Both the position numbers and the translations under genes were made by a program. The notes under the pieces were generated by a model. That model ran no database searches. It saw nothing but the letters and a program-made list of their open reading frames with translations, and was not told where the DNA came from. From Henricia sp. BOLD:AAB3569 (taxonomy: Eukaryota; Echinodermata; Asteroidea; Spinulosida; Echinasteridae), in contig JBBELK010000567.1 in assembly GCA_037783545.1 (NCBI GenBank), positions 1 to 64,000 on the forward strand: DNA of 64,000 nucleotides. Direction: 5' to 3'. The stretch's first letter is position 1. Every line of letters begins with the position of its first letter. Of the stretch, positions 47,689 to 59,633 are shown one piece after another.

Positions 47689-48078
47689 GTGCGCAATATA
47701 GAGTCTTTGGAGCATGCAAGATTTGAAGTTCGTCGGAACATTTTTCGACCTCCAAATTTGCCGACGTTTGGACCACACTTTGACCAAAATCCCGTCCCAA
47801 ACTGGGCCGTGTCAACGACAGTCCGAAGGACTGAGCATGCGCACGAGTCAGGAGTACACCAAAGAGGTGTGTACAGACAGCCACAGGTTGCGGGAGCATC
47901 CAGGAAGCGCCAACCCCTTTTTTTCTAAGCATGCGCACGAGTCAGGAGTACACCAAAGAGGTGTGTACAGACAGCCACAGGTTGCGGGAGCATCCAGGAA
48001 GCGCCAACCCCTTTTTTTTCTAAACTCTGAAATTTATCTGCCATTTCCCGGCGAAAGTCTGTCAATTTTTTAGGACAA
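47689..48078 (+). repeat. Lengthened monomer 2 (95-bp internal duplication)
   Basis: CAAGATTT at the front, CTAAGCATGCGC at the duplication junction (47926), TTTATC at the end. Confidence 0.93.
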
Positions 48079-50541
48079 GTGCGCAATATAGAGTCTTTGG
48101 AGCATGCAAAATTTGAAGTTCGTCGGAACATTTTTCGACCTCCAAATTTGCCGACGTTTGGACCACACTTTGACCAAAATCCCGTCCCAAACTGGGCCGT
48201 GTCAACGACAGTCCGAAGGACTGAGCATGCGCACGAGTCAGGAGTACACCAAAGAGGTGTGTACAGACAGCCACAGGTTGCGGGAGCATCCAGAAAGCGC
48301 CAACCCCTTTTTTTCTCTAAACTCTGAAATTTCTCTGCCATTTCCCGGCGAAAGTCTGTCAATTTTTTAGGACAAGTGCGCAATATAGAGTCTTTGGAGC
48401 ATGCAAAATTTGAAGTTCGTCGGAACATTTTTCGACCTCCAAATTTGCCGACGTTTGGACCACACTTTGACCAAAATCCCGTCCCAAACTGGGCCGTGTC
48501 AACGACAGTCCGAAGGACTGAGCATGCGCACGAGTCAGGAGTACACCAAAGAGGTGTGTACAGACAGCCACAGGTTGCGGGAGCATCCAGGAAGCGCCAA
48601 CCCCTTTTTTTCTAAACTCTGAAATTTCTCTGCCATTTCCCGGCGAAAGTCTGTCAATTTTTTAGGACAAGTGCGCAATATAGAGTCTTTGGAGCATGCA
48701 AAATTTGAAGTTCGTCGGAACATTTTTCGACCACCAAATTTGCCGACGTTTGGACCACACTTTGACCAAAATCCCGTCCCAAACTGGGCCGTGTCAACGA
48801 CAGTCCGAAGGACTGAGCATGCGCACGAGTCAGGAGTACACCAAAGAGGTGTGTACAGACAGCCACAGGTTGCGGGAGCATCCAGGAAGCGCCAACCCTT
48901 TTTTTTTCTAAACTCTGAAATTTCTCTGCCATTTCCCGGCGAAAGTCTGTCAATTTTTTAGGACAAGTGCGCAATATAGAGTCTTTGGAGCATGCAAGAT
49001 TTGAAGTTCGTCGGAACATTTTTCGACCTCCAAATTTGCCGACGTTTGGACCACACTTTGACCAAAATCCCGTTCCAAACTGGGCCGTGTCAACGACAGT
49101 CCGAAGGACTGAGCATGCGCACGAGTCAGGAGTACACCAAAGAGGTGTGTACAGACAGCCACAGGTTGCGGGAGCATCCAGGAAGCGCCAACCCCTTTTT
49201 TTTCTAAACTCTGAAATTTCTCTGCCATTTCCCGGCGAAAGTCTGTCAATTTTTTAGGACAAGTGCGCAATATAGAGTCTTTGGAGCATGCAAAATTTGA
49301 AGTTCGTCGGAACATTTTTCGACCTCAAAATTTGCCGACGTTTGGACCACACTTTGACCAAAATCCCGTCCCAAACTGGGCCGTGTCAACGACAGTCCGA
49401 AGGACTGAGCATGCGCACGAGTCAGGAGTACACCAAAGAGGTGTGTACAGACAGCCACAGGTTGCGGGAGCATCCAGGAAGCGCCAACCCCTTTTTTTTC
49501 TAAACTCTGAAATTTATCTGCCATTTCCCGGCGAAAGTCTGTCAATTTTTTAGGACAAGTGCGCAATATAGAGTCTTTGGAGCATGCAAAATTTGAAGTT
49601 CGTCGGAACATTTTTCGACCTCCAAATTTGCCGACGTTTGGACCACACTTTGACCAAAATCCCGTCCCAAACTGGGCCGTGTCAACGACAGTCCGAAGGA
49701 CTGAGCATGCGCACGAGTCAGGAGTACACCAAAGAGGTGTGTACAGACAGCCACAGGTTGCGGGGGCATCCAGGAAGCGCCAACCCCTTTTTTTCTCTAA
49801 ACTCTGAAATTTCTCTGCCATTTCCCGGCGAAAGTCTGTCAATTGTTTAGGACAAGTGCGCAATATAGAGTCTTTGGAGCATGCAAAATTTGAAGTTCGT
49901 CGGAACATTTTTTGACCTCCAAATTTGCCGACGTTTGGACCACACTTTGACCAAAATCCCGTCCCAAACTGGGCCGTGTCAACGACAGTCCGAAGGACTG
50001 AGCATGCGCACGAGTCAGGAGTACACCAAAGAGGTGTGTACAGACAGCCACAGGTTGCGGGAGCATCCAGGAAGCGCCAACCCCTTTTTTTCTAAACTCT
50101 GAAATTTCTCTGCCATTTCCCGGCGAAAGTCTGTCAATTTTTTAGGACAAGTGCGCAATATAGAGTCTTTGGAGCATGCAAAATTTGAAGTTCGTCGGAA
50201 CATTTTTCGACCTCCAAATTTGCCGACGTTTGGACCACACTTTGACCAAAATCCCGTCCCAAACTGGGCCGTGTCAACGACAGTCCGAAGGACTGAGCAT
50301 GCGCACGAGTCAGGAGTACACCAAAGAGGTGTGTACAGACAGCCACAGGTTGCGGGAGCATCCAGGAAGCGCCAACCCCTTTTTTTTCTAAGCATGCGCA
50401 CGAGTCAGGAGTACACCAAAGAGGTGTGTACAGACAGCCACAGGTTGCGGGAGCATCCAGGAAGCGCCAACCCCTTTTTTTTCTAAACTCTGAAATTTAT
50501 CTGCCATTTCCCGGCGAAAGTCTGTCAATTTTGTAGGACAA
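48079..50541 (+). repeat. Eight monomers between family E trimers
   Basis: The stretch begins with CAGAAAGCGCC plus T7CTCT (48079), a T7 monomer (48376), then CGACCACCAAATTTGCC (48671). This order foreshadows the 5-monomer core of family F, where GCC has become TCC. CAAGATTT/CGTTCC (48967), GACCTCAAAATTTG (49263) and ATTTTTTGACC (49856) recall earlier classes. The last monomer is lengthened. Confidence 0.78.
50151..50541 (+). repeat. Lengthened monomer 3 (95-bp internal duplication)
   Basis: The only lengthened monomer not preceded by a shortened one, and the only one with CAAAATTT instead of CAAGATTT. It ends in TTTATC and runs into GTCAATTTTGTAGG, as the copies at 51277, 53090, 55177 and 61331 do. 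It is probably a recombinant that took its right part from a family E unit. Confidence 0.92.
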
Positions 50542-50840
50542 GTGCGCAATATAGAGTCTTTGGAGCATGCAAAATTTGAAGTTCGTCGGAACATTTTTCG
50601 ACCTCCAAATTTGCCGACGTTTGGACCACACTTTGACCAAAATCCCGTCCCAAACTGGGCCGTGTCAACGACAGTCCGAAGGACTGAGCATGCGCACGAG
50701 TCAGGAGTACACCAAAGAGGTGTGTACAGACAGCCACAGGTTGCGGGAGCATCCAGGAAGCGCCAACCCCTTTTTTTTCTCTAAACTCTGAAATTTCTCT
50801 GCCATTTCCCGGCGAAAGTCTGTCAATTTTGTTAGGACAA

Positions 50841-51058
50841 GTGCGCAATATAGAGTCTTTGGAGCATGCAAAATTTGAAGTTCGTCGGAACATTTTTCGA
50901 CCTCCAAATTTGCCGACGTTTGGACCACACTTTGACCAAAATCCCGTCCTAAACTGGGCCGTTGCGGGAGCATCCAGGAAGCGTCAACCCCTTTTTTTTC
51001 TAAACTCTGAAATGTCTCTGCTATTTCCCGGCGAAAGTCTGTCAATTTTTTAGGACAA
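50841..51058 (+). repeat. Shortened monomer 7 (78-bp deletion)
   Basis: It has GTCCTAAAC and the private change GCGTCAACC. Its tail is GCTATTTCCCGG, with CCC where the other twelve shortened monomers have CAC. Confidence 0.93.
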
Positions 51059-51276
51059 GTGCGCAATATAGAGTCTTTGGAGCATGCAAAATTTGAAGTT
51101 CGTCGGAACATTTTTCGACCTCCAAATTTGCCGACGTTTGGACCACACTTTGACCAAAATCCCGTCCCAAACTGGGCCGTTGCGGGAGCATCCAGGAAGC
51201 GCCAACCCCTTTTTTTTCTAAACTCTGAAATGTCTCTGCTATTTCACGGCGAAAGTCTGTCAATTTTTTAGGACAA
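51059..51276 (+). repeat. Shortened monomer 8 (78-bp deletion)
   Basis: Directly follows another shortened monomer; this is the only such pair in the window. Confidence 0.93.
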
Positions 51277-51667
51277 GTGCGCAATATAGAGTCTTTGGAG
51301 CATGCAAGATTTGAAGTTCGTCGGAACATTTTTCGACCTCCAAATTTGCCGACGTTTGGACCACACTTTGACCAAAATCCCGTCCCAAACTGGGCCGTGT
51401 CAACGACAGTCCGAAGGACTGAGCATGCGCACGAGTCAGGAGTACACCAAAGAGGTGTGTACAGACAGCCACAGGTTGCGGGAGCATCCAGGAAGCGCCA
51501 ACCCCTTTTTTTTCTAAGCATGCGCACGAGTCAGGAGTACACCAAAGAGGTGTGTACAGACAGCCACAGGTTGCGGGAGCATCCAGGAAGCGCCAACCCC
51601 TTTTTTTTCTAAACTCTGAAATTTATCTGCCATTTCCCGGCGAAAGTCTGTCAATTTTGTAGGACAA
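51277..51667 (+). repeat. Lengthened monomer 4 (95-bp internal duplication)
   Basis: CAAGATTT front, T8 in both tracts, TTTATC tail, and a GTCAATTTTGTAGG junction to the next monomer. Confidence 0.93.
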
Positions 51668-51965
51668 GTGCGCAATATAGAGTCTTTGGAGCATGCAAAA
51701 TTTGAAGTTCGTCGGAACATTTTTCGACCTCCAAATTTGCCGACGTTTGGACCACACTTTGACCAAAATCCCGTCCCAAACTGGGCCGTGTCAACGACAG
51801 TCCGAAGGACTGAGCATGCGCACGAGTCAGGAGTACACCAAAGAGGTGTGTACAGACAGCCACAGGTTGCGGGAGCATCCAGGAAGCGCCAACCCCTTTT
51901 TTTCTCTAAACTCTGAAATTTCTCTGCCATTTCCCGGCGAAAGTCTGTCAATTTTTTTAGGACAA

Positions 51966-52183
51966 GTGCGCAATATAGAGTCTTTGGAGCATGCAAAATT
52001 TGAAGTTCGTCGGAACATTTTTCGACCTCCAAATTTGCCGACGTTTGGACCACACTTTGACCAAAATCCCGTCCTAAACTGGGCCGTTGCGGGAGCATCC
52101 AGGAAGCGCCAACCCCTTTTTTTTCTAAACTCTGAAATGTCTCTGCTATTTCACGGCGAAAGTCTGTCAATTTTTTAGGACAA
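51966..52183 (+). repeat. Shortened monomer 9 (78-bp deletion)
   Basis: It shares GTCCTAAAC with the shortened monomer at 50841 but has the usual GCTATTTCA tail, so the two changes in 50841 are separable. Confidence 0.93.
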
Positions 52184-52574
52184 GTGCGCAATATAGAGTC
52201 TTTGGAGCATGCAAGATTTGAAGTTCGTCGGAACATTTTTCGACCTCCAAATTTGCCGACGTTTGGACCACACTTTGACCAAAATCCCGTCCCAAACTGG
52301 GCCGTGTCAACGACAGTCCGAAGGACTGAGCATGCGCACGAGTCAGGAGTACACCAAAGAGGTGTGTACAGACAGCCACAGGTTGCGGGAGCATCCAGGA
52401 AGCGCCAACCCCTTTTTTTTCTAAGCATGCGCACGAGTCAGGAGTACACCAAAGAGGTGTGTACAGACAGCCACAGGTTGCGGGAGCATCCAGGAAGCGC
52501 CAACCCCTTTTTTTTCTAAACTCTGAAATTTATCTGCCATTTCCCGGCGAAAGTCTGTCAATTTGTTAGGACAA
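52184..52574 (+). repeat. Lengthened monomer 5 (95-bp internal duplication)
   Basis: Same structure as the copy at 51277, but it joins the next unit through GTCAATTTGTTAGG rather than GTCAATTTTGTAGG. Confidence 0.93.
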
Positions 52575-52871
52575 GTGCGCAATATAGAGTCTTTGGAGCA
52601 TGCAAAATTTGAAGTTCGTCGGAACATTTTTCGACCTCCAAATTTGCCGACGTTTGGACCACACTTTGACCAAAATCCCGTCCCAAACTGGGCCGTGTCA
52701 ACGACAGTCCGAAGGACTGAGCATGCGCACGAGTCAGGAGTACACCAAATAGGTGTGTACAGACAGCCACAGGTTGCGGGAGCATCCAGGAAGCGCCAAC
52801 CCCTTTTTTTCTCTAAACTCTGAAATTTCTCTGCCATTTCCCGGCGAAAGTCTGTCAATTTTTTAGGACAA

Positions 52872-53089
52872 GTGCGCAATATAGAGTCTTTGGAGCATGC
52901 AAAATTTGAAGTTCGTCGGAACATTTTTCGACCTCCAAATTTGCCGACGTTTGGACCACACTTTGACCAAAATCCCGTCCCAAACTGGGCCGTTGCGGGA
53001 GCATCCAGGAAGCGCCAACCCCTTTTTTTTCTAAACTCTGAAATGTCTCTGCTATTTCACGGCGAAAGTCTGTCAATTTTTTAGGACAA
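52872..53089 (+). repeat. Shortened monomer 10 (78-bp deletion)
   Basis: The standard family member, with T8 and no private change that I can see. Confidence 0.93.
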
Positions 53090-53480
53090 GTGCGCAATAT
53101 AGAGTCTTTGGAGCATGCAAGATTTGAAGTTCGTCGGAACATTTTTCGACCTCCAAATTTGCCGACGTTTGGACCACACTTTGACCAAAATCCCGTCCCA
53201 AACTGGGCCGTGTCAACGACAGTCCGAAGGACTGAGCATGCGCACGAGTCAGGAGTACACCAAAGAGGTGTGTACAGACAGCCACAGGTTGCGGGAGCAT
53301 CCAGGAAGCGCCAACCCCTTTTTTTTCTAAGCATGCGCACGAGTCAGGAGTACACCAAAGAGGTGTGTACAGACAGCCACAGGTTGCGGGAGCATCCAGG
53401 AAGCGCCAACCCCTTTTTTTTCTAAACTCTGAAATTTATCTGCCATTTCCCGGCGAAAGTCTGTCAATTTTGTAGGACAA
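53090..53480 (+). repeat. Lengthened monomer 6 (95-bp internal duplication)
   Basis: CAAGATTT front and TTTATC tail, joined by GTCAATTTTGTAGG to the first core monomer of family F. Confidence 0.93.
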
Positions 53481-54958
53481 GTGCGCAATATAGAGTCTTT
53501 GGAGCATGCAAAATTTGAAGTTCGTCGGAACATTTTTCGACCACCAAATTTTCCGACGTTTGGACCACACTTTGACCAAAATCCCGTCCCAAACTGGGCC
53601 GTGTCAACGACAGTCCGAAGGACTGAGCATGCGCACGAGTCAGGAGTACACCAAAGAGGTGTGTACAGACAGCCACAGGTTGCGGGAGCATCCAGAAAGC
53701 GCCAACCCCTTTTTTTTCTAAACTCTGAAATTTCTCTGCCATTTCCCGGCGAAAGTCTGTCAATTTTTTAGGACAAGTGCGCAATATAGAGTCTTTGGAG
53801 CATGCAAAATTTGAAGTTCGTCGGAACATTTTTCGACCTCCAAATTTGCCGACGTTTGGACCACACTTTGACCAAAATCCCGTCCCAAACTGGGCCGTGT
53901 CAACGACAGTCCGAAGGACTGAGCATGCGCACGAGTCAGGAGTACACCAAAGAGGTGTGTACAGACAGCCACAGGTTGCGGGAGCATCCAGGAAGCGCCA
54001 ACCCCTTTTTTTCTAAACTCTGAAATTTCTCTGCCATTTCCCGGCGAAAGTCTGTCATTTTTTTAGGACAAGTGCGCAATATAGAGTCTTTGGAGCATGC
54101 AAAATTTGAAGTTCGTCGGAACATTTTTCGACCTCCAAATTTGCCGACGTTTGGACCACACTTTGACCAAAATCCCGTCCCAAACTGGGCCGTGTCAACG
54201 ACAGTCCGAAGGACTGAGCATGCGCACGAGTCAGGAGTACACCAAAGAGGTGTGTACAGACAGCCACAGGTTGCGGGAGCATCCAGGAAGCGCCAACCCC
54301 TTTTTTTTCTAAACTCTGAAATTTCTCTGCCATTTCCCGGCGAAAGTCTGTCAATTTTTTAGGACAAGTGCGCAATATAGAGTCTTTGGAGCATGCAAAA
54401 TTTGAAGTTCGTCCTAACATTTTTCGACCACCAAATTTTCCGACGTTTGGACCACACTTTGACCAAAATCCCGTCCCAAACTGGGCCGTGTCAACGACAG
54501 TCCGAAGGACTGAGCATGCGCACGAGTCAGGAGTACACCAAAGAGGTGTGTACAGACAGCCACAGGTTGCGGGAGCATCCAGGAAGCGCCAACCCCTTTT
54601 TTTTCTAAACTCTGAAATTTCTCTGCCATTTCCCGGCGAAAGTCTGTCAATTTTTTAGGACAAGTGCGCAATATAGAGTCTTTGGAGCACGCAAAATTTG
54701 AAGTTCGTCGGAACATTTTTCGACCTCCAAATTTGCCGACGTTTGGACCACACTTTGACCAAAATCCCGTCCCAAACTGGGCCGTGTCAACGACAGTCCG
54801 AGGGACTGAGCATGCGCACGAGTCAGGAGTACACCAAAGAGGTGTGTACAGACAGCCACAGGTTGCGGGAGCATCCAGGAAGCGCCAACCCCTTTTTTTC
54901 TAAACTCTGAAATTTCTCTGCCATTTCCCGGCGAAAGTCTGTCAATTTTTTAGGACAA
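53481..54958 (+). repeat. HOR family F core, copy 1 (5 monomers, 1,478 bp)
   Basis: Order: CAGAAAGCGCC monomer (53481), T7 monomer (53777), consensus-like (54072), CCACCAAATTTTCCG (54368), and a GAG-loop hairpin monomer (54664). The first monomer here also carries CCACCAAATTTTCCG and plain T8, unlike later copies, so it is a hybrid. Private changes are GTCCTAACATT (54368) and GAGCACGCAAAA (54664). Confidence 0.86.
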
Positions 54959-55176
54959 GTGCGCAATATAGAGTCTTTGGAGCATGCAAAATTTGAAGTT
55001 CGTCGGAACATTTTTCGACCTCCAAATTTGCCGACGTTTGGACCACACTTTGACCAAAATCCCGTCCCAAACTGGGCCGTTGCGGGAGCATCCAGGAAGC
55101 GCCAACCCCTTTTTTTTCTAAACTCTGAAATGTCTCTGCTATTTCACGGCGAAAGTCTGTCAATTTTTTAGGACAA
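54959..55176 (+). repeat. Shortened monomer 11 (78-bp deletion)
   Basis: The standard family form, preceded by a GAG-loop monomer instead of a T7CTCT monomer. Confidence 0.93.
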
Positions 55177-55567
55177 GTGCGCAATATAGAGTCTTTGGAG
55201 CATGCAAGATTTGAAGTTCGTCGGAACATTTTTCGACCTCCAAATTTGCCGACGTTTGGACCACACTTTGACCAAAATCCCGTCCCAAACTGGGCCGTGT
55301 CAACGACAGTCCGAAGGACTGAGCATGCGCACGAGTCAGGAGTACACCAAAGAGGTGTGTACAGACAGCCACAGGTTGCGGGAGCATCCAGGAAGCGCCA
55401 ACCCCTTTTTTTTCTAAGCATGCGCACGAGTCAGGAGTACACCAAAGAGGTGTGTACAGACAGCCACAGGTTGCGGGAGCATCCAGGAAGCGCCAACCCC
55501 TTTTTTTTCTAAACTCTGAAATTTATCTGCCATTTCCCGGCGAAAGTCTGTCAATTTTGTAGGACAA
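55177..55567 (+). repeat. Lengthened monomer 7 (95-bp internal duplication)
   Basis: CAAGATTT front, TTTATC tail, GTCAATTTTGTAGG junction. Confidence 0.93.
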
Positions 55568-57047
55568 GTGCGCAATATAGAGTCTTTGGAGCATGCAAAA
55601 TTTGAAGTTCGTCGGAACATTTTTCGACCTCCAAATTTGCCGACGTTTGGACCACACTTTGACCAAAATCCCGTCCCAAACTGGGCCGTGTCAACGACAG
55701 TCCGAAGGACTGAGCATGCGCACGAGTCAGGAGTACACCAAAGAGGTGTGTACAGACAGCCACAGGTTGCGGGAGCATCCAGAAAGCGCCAACCCCTTTT
55801 TTTCTCTAAACTCTGAAATTTCTCTGCCATTTCCCGGCGAAAGTCTGTCAATTTTTTAGGACAAGTGCGCAATATAGAGTCTTTGGAGCATGCAAAATTT
55901 GAAGTTCGTCGGAACATTTTTCGACCTCCAAATTTGCCGACGTTTGGACCACACTTTGACCAAAATCCCGTCCCAAACTGGGCCGTGTCAACGACAGTCC
56001 GAAGGACTGAGCATGCGCACGAGTCAGGAGTACACCAAAGAGGTGTGTACAGACAGCCACAGGTTGCGGGAGCATCCAGGAAGCGCCAACCCCTTTTTTT
56101 CTAAACTCTGAAATTTCTCTGCCATTTCCCGGCGAAAGTCTGTCAATTTTTTAGGACAAGTGCGCAATATAGAGTCTTTGGAGCATGCAAAATTTGAAGT
56201 TCGTCGGAACATTTTTCGACCTCCAAATTTGCCGACGTTTGGACCACACTTTGACCAAAATCCCGTCCCAAACTGGGCCGTGTCAACGACAGTCCGAAGG
56301 ACTGAGCATGCGCACGAGTCAGGAGTACACCAAAGAGGTGTGTACAGACAGCCACAGGTTGCGGGAGCATCCAGGAAGCGCCAACCCCTTTTTTTTCTAA
56401 ACTCTGAAATTTCTCTGCCATTTCCCGGCGAAAGTCTGTCAATTTTTTAGGACAAGTGCGCAATATAGAGTCTTTGGAGCATGCAAAATTTGAAGTTCGT
56501 CGGAACATTTTTCGACCACCAAATTTTCCGACGTTTGGACCACACTTTGACCAAAATCCCGTCCTAAACTGGGCCGTGTCAACGACAGTCCGAAGGACTG
56601 AGCATGCGCACGAGTCAGGAGTACACCAAAGAGGTGTGTACAGACAGCCACAGGTTGCGGGAGCATCCAGGAAGCGCCAACCCCTTTTTTTTCTAAACTC
56701 TGAAATTTCTCTGCCATTTCCCGGCGAAAGTCTGTCAATTTTTTAGGACAAGTGCGCAATATAGAGTCTTTGGAGCATGCAAAATTTGAAGTTCGTCGGA
56801 ACATTTTTCGACCTCCAAATTTGCCGACGTTTGGACCACACTTTGACCAAAATCCCGTCCCAAACTGGGCCGTGTCAACGACAGTCCGAGGGACTGAGCA
56901 TGCGCACGAGTCAGGAGTACACCAAAGAGGTGTGTACAGACAGCCACAGGTTGCGGGAGCATCCAGGAAGCGCCAACCCCTTTTTTTTCTAAACTCTGAA
57001 ATTTCTCTGCCATTTCCCGGCGAAAGTCTGTCAATTTTTTAGGACAA
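55568..57047 (+). repeat. HOR family F core, copy 2 (5 monomers, 1,480 bp)
   Basis: CAGAAAGCG with T7CTCT (55568), T7 (55865), consensus-like (56160), CCACCAAATTTTCCG with GTCCTAAAC (56456), GAG loop (56752). With linker 1 it forms a 7-monomer, 2,089-bp unit that recurs almost unchanged at 61113-63200. Confidence 0.88.
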
Positions 57048-57343
57048 GTGCGCAATATAGAGTCTTTGGAGCATGCAAAATTTGAAGTTCGTCGGAACAT
57101 TTTTCGACCTCCAAATTTGCCGACGTTTGGACCACACTTTGACCAAAATCCCGTCCCAAACTGGGCCGTGTCAACGACAGTCCGAAGGACTGAGCATGCG
57201 CACGAGTCAGGAGTACACCAAAGAGGTGTGTACAGACAGCCACAGGTTGCGGGAGCATCCAGGAAGCGCCAACCCCTTTTTTTTCTAAACTCTGAAATTT
57301 CTCTGCCATTTCCCGGCGAAAGTCTGTCAATTTTTTAGGACAA
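57048..57343 (+). repeat. Family F linker 2: one consensus-like monomer
   Basis: A single 296-bp monomer separates core copies 2 and 3. The same monomer precedes core copy 4 at 59338. Confidence 0.82.
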
Positions 57344-58823
57344 GTGCGCAATATAGAGTCTTTGGAGCATGCAACATTTGAAGTTCGTCGGAACATTTTT
57401 CGACCTCCAAATTTGCCGACGTTTGGACCACACTTTGACCAAAATCCCGTCCCAAACTGGGCCGTGTCAACGACAGTCCGAAGGACTGAGCATGCGCACG
57501 AGTCAGGAGTACACCAAAGAGGTGTGTACAGACAGCCACAGGTTGCGGGAGCATCCAGAAAGCGCCAACCCCTTTTTTTCTCTAAACTCTGAAATTTCTC
57601 TGCCATTTCCCGGCGAAAGTCTGTCAATTTTTTAGGACAAGTGCGCAATATAGAGTCTTTGGAGCATGCAAAATTTGAAGTTCGTCGGAACATTTTTCGA
57701 CCTCCAAATTTGCCGACGTTTGGACCACACTTTGACCAAAATCCCGTCCCAAACTGGGCCGTGTCAACGACAGTCCGAAGGACTGAGCATGCGCACGAGT
57801 CAGGAGTACACCAAAGAGGTGTGTACAGACAGCCACAGGTTGCGGGAGCATCCAGGAAGCGCCAACCCCTTTTTTTCTAAACTCTGAAATTTCTCTGCCA
57901 TTTCCCGGCGAAAGTCTGTCAATTTTTTAGGACAAGTGCGCAATATAGAGTCTTTGGAGCATGCAAAATTTGAAGTTCGTCGGAACATTTTTCGACCTCC
58001 AAATTTGCCGACGTTTGGACCACACTTTGACCAAAATCCCGTCCCAAACTGGGCCGTGTCAACGACAGTCCGAAGGACTGAGCATGCGCACGAGTCAGGA
58101 GTACACCAAAGAGGTGTGTACAGACAGCCACAGGTTGCGGGAGCATCCAGGAAGCGCCAACCCCTTTTTTTTCTAAACTCTGAAATTTCTCTGCCATTTC
58201 CCGGCGAAAGTCTGTCAATTTTTTAGGACAAGTGCGCAATATAGAGTCTTTGGAGCATGCAAAATTTGAAGTTCGTCGGAACATTTTTCGACCACCAAAT
58301 TTTCCGACGTTTGGACCACACTTTGACCAAAATCCCGTCCCAAACTGGGCCGTGTCAACGACAGTCCGAAGGACTGAGCATGCGCACGAGTCAGGAGTAC
58401 ACCAAAGAGGTGTGTACAGACAGCCACAGGTTGCGGGAGCATCCAGGAAGCGCCAACCCCTTTTTTTTTCTAAACTCTGAAATTTCTCTGCCATTTCCCG
58501 GCGAAAGTCTGTCAATTTTTTAGGACAAGTGCGCAATATAGAGTCTTTGGAGCATGCAAAATTTGAAGTTCGTCGGAACATTTTTCGACCTCCAAATTTG
58601 CCGACGTTTGGACCACACTTTGACCAAAATCCCGTCCCAAACTGGGCCGTGTCAACGACAGTCCGAGGGACTGAGCATGCGCACGAGTCAGGAGTACACC
58701 AAAGAGGTGTGTACAGACAGCCACAGGTTGCGGGAGCATCCAGGAAGCGCCAACCCCTTTTTTTCTAAACTCTGAAATTTCTCTGCCATTTCCCGGCGAA
58801 AGTCTGTCAATTTTTTAGGACAA
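57344..58823 (+). repeat. HOR family F core, copy 3 (5 monomers, 1,480 bp)
   Basis: The first monomer has GCAACATTTG in addition to CAGAAAGCG and T7CTCT. T7, consensus-like, CCACCAAATTTTCCG (58232, with T9) and GAG loop (58529) follow. GCAACATTTG is shared only with core copy 4, so copies 3 and 4 are the closest pair. Confidence 0.88.
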
Positions 58824-59041
58824 GTGCGCAATATAGAGTCTTTGGAGCATGCAAAATTTGAAGTTCGTCGGAACATTTTTCGACCTCCAAATTTGCCGAC
58901 GTTTGGACCACACTTTGACCAAAATCCCGTCCCAAACTGGGCCGTTGCGGGAGCATCCAGGAAGCGCCAACCCCTTTTTTTTCTAAACTCTGAAATGTCT
59001 CTGCTATTTCACGGCGAAAGTCTGTCATTTTTTTAGGACAA
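58824..59041 (+). repeat. Shortened monomer 12 (78-bp deletion)
   Basis: Family junction and tail, but it ends in GTCATTTTTTTAGG, so its last bases may derive from a monomer like that at 53777. Confidence 0.93.
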
Positions 59042-59633
59042 GTGCGCAATATAGAGTCTTTGGAGCATGCAAAATTTGAAGTTCGTCGGAACATTTTTCG
59101 ACCTCCAAATTTGCCGACGTTTGGACCACACTTTGACCAAAATCCCGTCCCAAACTGGGCCGTGTCAACGACAGTCCGAGGGACTGAGCATGCGCACGAG
59201 TCAGGAGTACACCAAAGAGGTGTGTACAGACAGCCACAGGTTGCGGGAGCATCCAGGAAGCGCCAACCCCTTTTTTTTCTAAACTCTGAAATTTCTCTGC
59301 CATTTCCCGGCGAAAGTCTGTCAATTTTTTAGGACAAGTGCGCAATATAGAGTCTTTGGAGCATGCAAAATTTGAAGTTCGTCGGAACATTTTTCGACCT
59401 CCAAATTTGCCGACGTTTGGACCACACTTTGACCAAAATCCCGTCCCAAACTGGGCCGTGTCAACGACAGTCCGAAGGACTGAGCATGCGCACGAGTCAG
59501 GAGTACACCAAAGAGGTGTGTACAGACAGCCACAGGTTGCGGGAGCATCCAGGAAGCGCCAACCCCTTTTTTTTCTAAACTCTGAAATTTCTCTGCCATT
59601 TCCCGGCGAAAGTCTGTCAATTTTTTAGGACAA
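58824..59633 (+). repeat. Family F linker 3: short, GAG-loop and consensus-like monomers (810 bp)
   Basis: The shortened monomer (58824) is followed by a normal-length GAG-loop monomer (59042) through GTCATTTTTTTAGG, then a consensus-like monomer (59338). The GTCATTTTTTTAGG junction is otherwise seen only before 54072. This is the one place after 46 kb where a shortened monomer is not followed by a shortened or lengthened one. Confidence 0.82.

Larger units (their letters stand above)
47173..48078 (+). repeat. HOR family E trimer 2 (906 bp)
   Basis: Directly adjacent to trimer 1: 297 + 219 + 390 bp. The lengthened monomer (47689) has T7 in its first tract and T8 in its second, the reverse of trimer 1. 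The first monomer has T7CTCT. Confidence 0.88.
50542..51667 (+). repeat. HOR family E unit with a doubled shortened monomer (1,126 bp)
   Basis: Order is normal (299 bp, T8CTCT), short (218), short (218), long (391). One shortened monomer has been added to the usual trimer, a one-step unequal exchange. The first shortened monomer carries GTCCTAAAC, GCGTCAACC and GCTATTTCCCGG and the second does not, so they are not a fresh exact duplicate. Confidence 0.88.
51668..52574 (+). repeat. HOR family E trimer (907 bp)
   Basis: Normal T7CTCT monomer (298 bp), short (218), long (391). It is in tandem with the unit before it and the trimer after it. Confidence 0.88.
52575..53480 (+). repeat. HOR family E trimer, last copy (906 bp)
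   Basis: 297 + 218 + 391 bp. The normal monomer has CCAAATAGGTG, a change otherwise seen only at 9149. The family F core starts immediately after. Confidence 0.87.
54959..55567 (+). repeat. Family F linker 1: short plus long monomer (609 bp)
   Basis: A family E remnant of one shortened and one lengthened monomer separates core copies 1 and 2. The same 609-bp pair recurs as the linker at 61113. Confidence 0.87.
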
